Shown: piece after piece, positions 62,638 to 64,000 of the stretch
Numbering within the stretch: the stretch's first letter is position 1
How the letters are laid out: every line of letters starts with the position of its first letter
DNA from: Algoriphagus sediminis
Lineage (GTDB): Bacteria; Bacteroidota; Bacteroidia; Cytophagales; Cyclobacteriaceae
Direction of reading: 5' to 3'
Length of the DNA stretch: 64,000 nucleotides
Assembly (NCBI RefSeq): GCF_030403435.1
Contig: NZ_JAUEPH010000003.1
Span: 1-64,000 of the forward strand
Notes under the pieces: model-generated
Database searches by the model: none
Told to the model about the DNA's origin: nothing
The model's input: only the letters and a program-made list of their open reading frames with translations
Position numbers and translations under genes: made by a program

Positions 62638-64000
62638 TTAGAAAAACTTGTATCGATAGTCTTTCACATCTGCCAAATCCTGCAAGGCCATCATGACCTG
62701 AAAATTCGTTCGTTGAGAACCACTTTGAGTTAGAGATCTTTGGAAGCCCGAATAATCCCCAATTTCGCCTGCAGAAGTTTTACTATTCAGCTTAGCAACT
62801 ATCACTCCCACATCCTCATGAATAGGTTCGGTCATATCGCCTGAATTCTGCAATCCGAATATGGCTCCAACAGCAGCTGGCGCAAAACCGATTCCCGGAA
62901 TCACCGAAGAACTCAATTTCAAATCAGGTGTGGAACTCAAAGAAGCCGCATCAGGGAAGAGTTCTTGCATTTCTTCCAAGGTTGACTTAGTCTTTAACTG
63001 CTCAGCGATTAAATCTGCTTTTTTCTGATTTCTAACCTGAAGCATTACCTGACTTCTTACATCAGCAAGCTTCGCATCACCTTTCTCCTTTTTATCCACT
63101 AGGGATGCCACCATATATTGGTTATCCAATTCGAAAACTGGAGAAACTTCATTTTCTGAAGCTTCGGAAAATGCCCATCTGATCACTTCTCTGGCTCCTT
63201 GAATATTGTTAAGGTTTCTAGCTTGTGCATCGACATTGTTAGCTTGGATAATTCTATATCCCGCTTCCTGTGCATTTTCAGTGAATTCATTTCTGTTTCC
63301 ACTTTCAGCGGCGAAAGAATCTGCATTCCTAAATGCCTCATTTCTCGTTTGATCACTCGCCACTAGCTCAAGTTCGAGAACCGCGAGTTTAGTATATTCT
63401 GACTTTGGAAGCTCTGTCACCTGGATGATGTGGTATCCGTATTCGGTTTCTACCAGTCTATTGATGAGTCCTGTGCTTCTTTGAGCAAAAGCCGCCTCAG
63501 CAAACTCTTCTACAAAGTCTTCCTTAGCAAACCATCCAAGGTCACCACCCTGCTGTGCAGAACCATCCTGACCGTATTGCCTAGCGGCTAATTCAAAACC
63601 ACCATTTTCTCTTATATCATCCAGAACATCCTGAGCCTGGGCTCTAACGTCTTCTTTCGCAAGATCAGACATATTCTCAGTGCTGAACAAAATATGAGAA
63701 GCTCTTAATCGAGGTGAACCTTCAAACTGTTCAGTGATCTTGTAAGTAACATAAGAAGAATTAGGAGTTACAAATGGTCCATAAACGCCACCTTCTTCGA
63801 TCTCGTCAACATTATTAGTCAAAGACGCAGGCAAATTATCACCGGGACGATAAGTAAAGAAAGGAAACTGACTTTCAGAATTTCGCATTACAAATGAAGA
63901 GTCATTGTCCGCATTTATTAATTCCTGGGTAAGTTCATTGATTTCCTCAATAACAGCCGCCGAATCTAAACCACTAGGAAGAATGCTAAAACTTACATAC
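62638..64000 (-). CDS. PpiD-like periplasmic peptidyl-prolyl isomerase, N-terminus outside window
   Basis: The frame is open to the right edge, so at least 453 residues of the C-terminal part are visible; the membrane anchor and first domain lie beyond. A parvulin domain is clear: LRASHILFSTENMSDL, then LAARQYGQDGSAQQGGDLGWFAKEDFVEEFAEAAF, and VETEYGYHIIQVTELPK. The following region (EVIRWAFSEASENEVSPVF) starts a second, degenerate parvulin-like module. Foldase for outer-membrane and secreted proteins, anchored at the inner membrane. Last gene of its transcript. Confidence 0.92.
   Translation of the reverse strand, partial: YVSFSILPSGLDSAAVIEEINELTQELINADNDSSFVMRNSESQFPFFTYRPGDNLPASLTNNVDEIEEGGVYGPFVTPNSSYVTYKITEQFEGSPRLRASHILFSTENMSDLAKEDVRAQAQDVLDDIRENGGFELAARQYGQDGSAQQGGDLGWFAKEDFVEEFAEAAFAQRSTGLINRLVETEYGYHIIQVTELPKSEYTKLAVLELELVASDQTRNEAFRNADSFAAESGNRNEFTENAQEAGYRIIQANNVDAQARNLNNIQGAREVIRWAFSEASENEVSPVFELDNQYMVASLVDKKEKGDAKLADVRSQVMLQVRNQKKADLIAEQLKTKSTLEEMQELFPDAASLSSTPDLKLSSSVIPGIGFAPAAVGAIFGLQNSGDMTEPIHEDVGVIVAKLNSKTSAGEIGDYSGFQRSLTQSGSQRTNFQVMMALQDLADVKDYRYKFF

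Noticed and set aside
1..64000. Search for CRISPR arrays, tRNA, rRNA and riboswitches
   Set aside because: No regularly spaced repeats, no cloverleaf with GTTCRA arm in gaps and no known riboswitch core were seen by eye; a covariance-model search was not possible.

Overview
The window is an ordinary, gene-dense chromosomal stretch of a Bacteroidota bacterium, most likely Cytophagales and close to the Cyclobacteriaceae/Algoriphagus group (inference). Support: several lipoproteins whose lipobox is directly followed by acidic residues; a TonB-dependent receptor with a carboxypeptidase-regulatory-like N-terminus; an SprB-like repeat protein; families mainly seen in this phylum (DUF3127, DUF6427, DUF6624, DUF6702, fasciclin, Wzi, DUF5117-type zinc proteases); promoter candidates of the phylum type TTG-N20-TAnnTTTG; frequent TTG/GTG starts; and weak Shine-Dalgarno sequences. 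I see no rRNA, tRNA, CRISPR array, prophage or complete insertion sequence.

Layout. 1-3126: a large secreted repeat protein (cut by the left edge) behind a small secreted partner. 3.4-6.6 kb: class 3 aldehyde dehydrogenase plus esterase lipoprotein, then an ECF sigma factor with a tiny overlapping partner. 7-11.3 kb: DUF3127 protein with an SSB-like acidic tail, purK-purE, a membrane-anchored MutS-like ATPase and two small genes (49 and 59 aa). 11.3-13.9 kb: two paralogous lipoproteins flanking a homologue of iodotyrosine deiodinase. 13.9-18.7 kb: MscS channel, then a type III polyketide locus (synthase, methyltransferase, UbiA prenyltransferase, flavoprotein), the best candidate for an uncharacterised pathway. 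18.7-24.8 kb: secreted zinc protease, Fur-type regulator, fasciclin protein, rlmH and a transglutaminase-like secreted protein. 24.7-29.3 kb: Wzi-like capsule protein with lipoprotein and SlyD-type isomerase, divergent from wecB. 29.3-35 kb: TonB-dependent receptor with a beta-helix lipoprotein, and a MoxR ATPase without partners. 35.2-36.5 kb: a GxxExxY gene bounded by inverted CACAGAG-type repeats, then a pseudouridine synthase and a 58-aa Cys-tailed protein. 37-41.4 kb: M1 peptidase, HupE-like protein, DUF6702 protein, 2'-5' RNA ligase-like protein. 41.5-46.7 kb: universal stress protein, a WcaJ-type sugar transferase with two methyltransferases, and a sarcosine oxidase-like flavoenzyme. 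47-52.3 kb: a 1192-aa multi-pass protein with two Cache-like sensor regions, coupled to a TPR protein. 52.2-64 kb: mostly housekeeping genes (LolC/E permease, rbfA, M15 peptidase, rpiB, tatC, glyA, AEC transporter, suhB, rsmI, phhB, DUF493, PpiD-like chaperone cut by the right edge).

The cell surface is the main theme: capsule, exopolysaccharide, secreted proteases, lipoproteins, outer-membrane receptor and possible phenolic lipids. The genes I find most worth following are the type III polyketide locus, the deiodinase homologue, the Cache/TPR pair and the repeat-bounded GxxExxY unit. Family names were assigned by reading the sequences from memory of the families; no database search was run.
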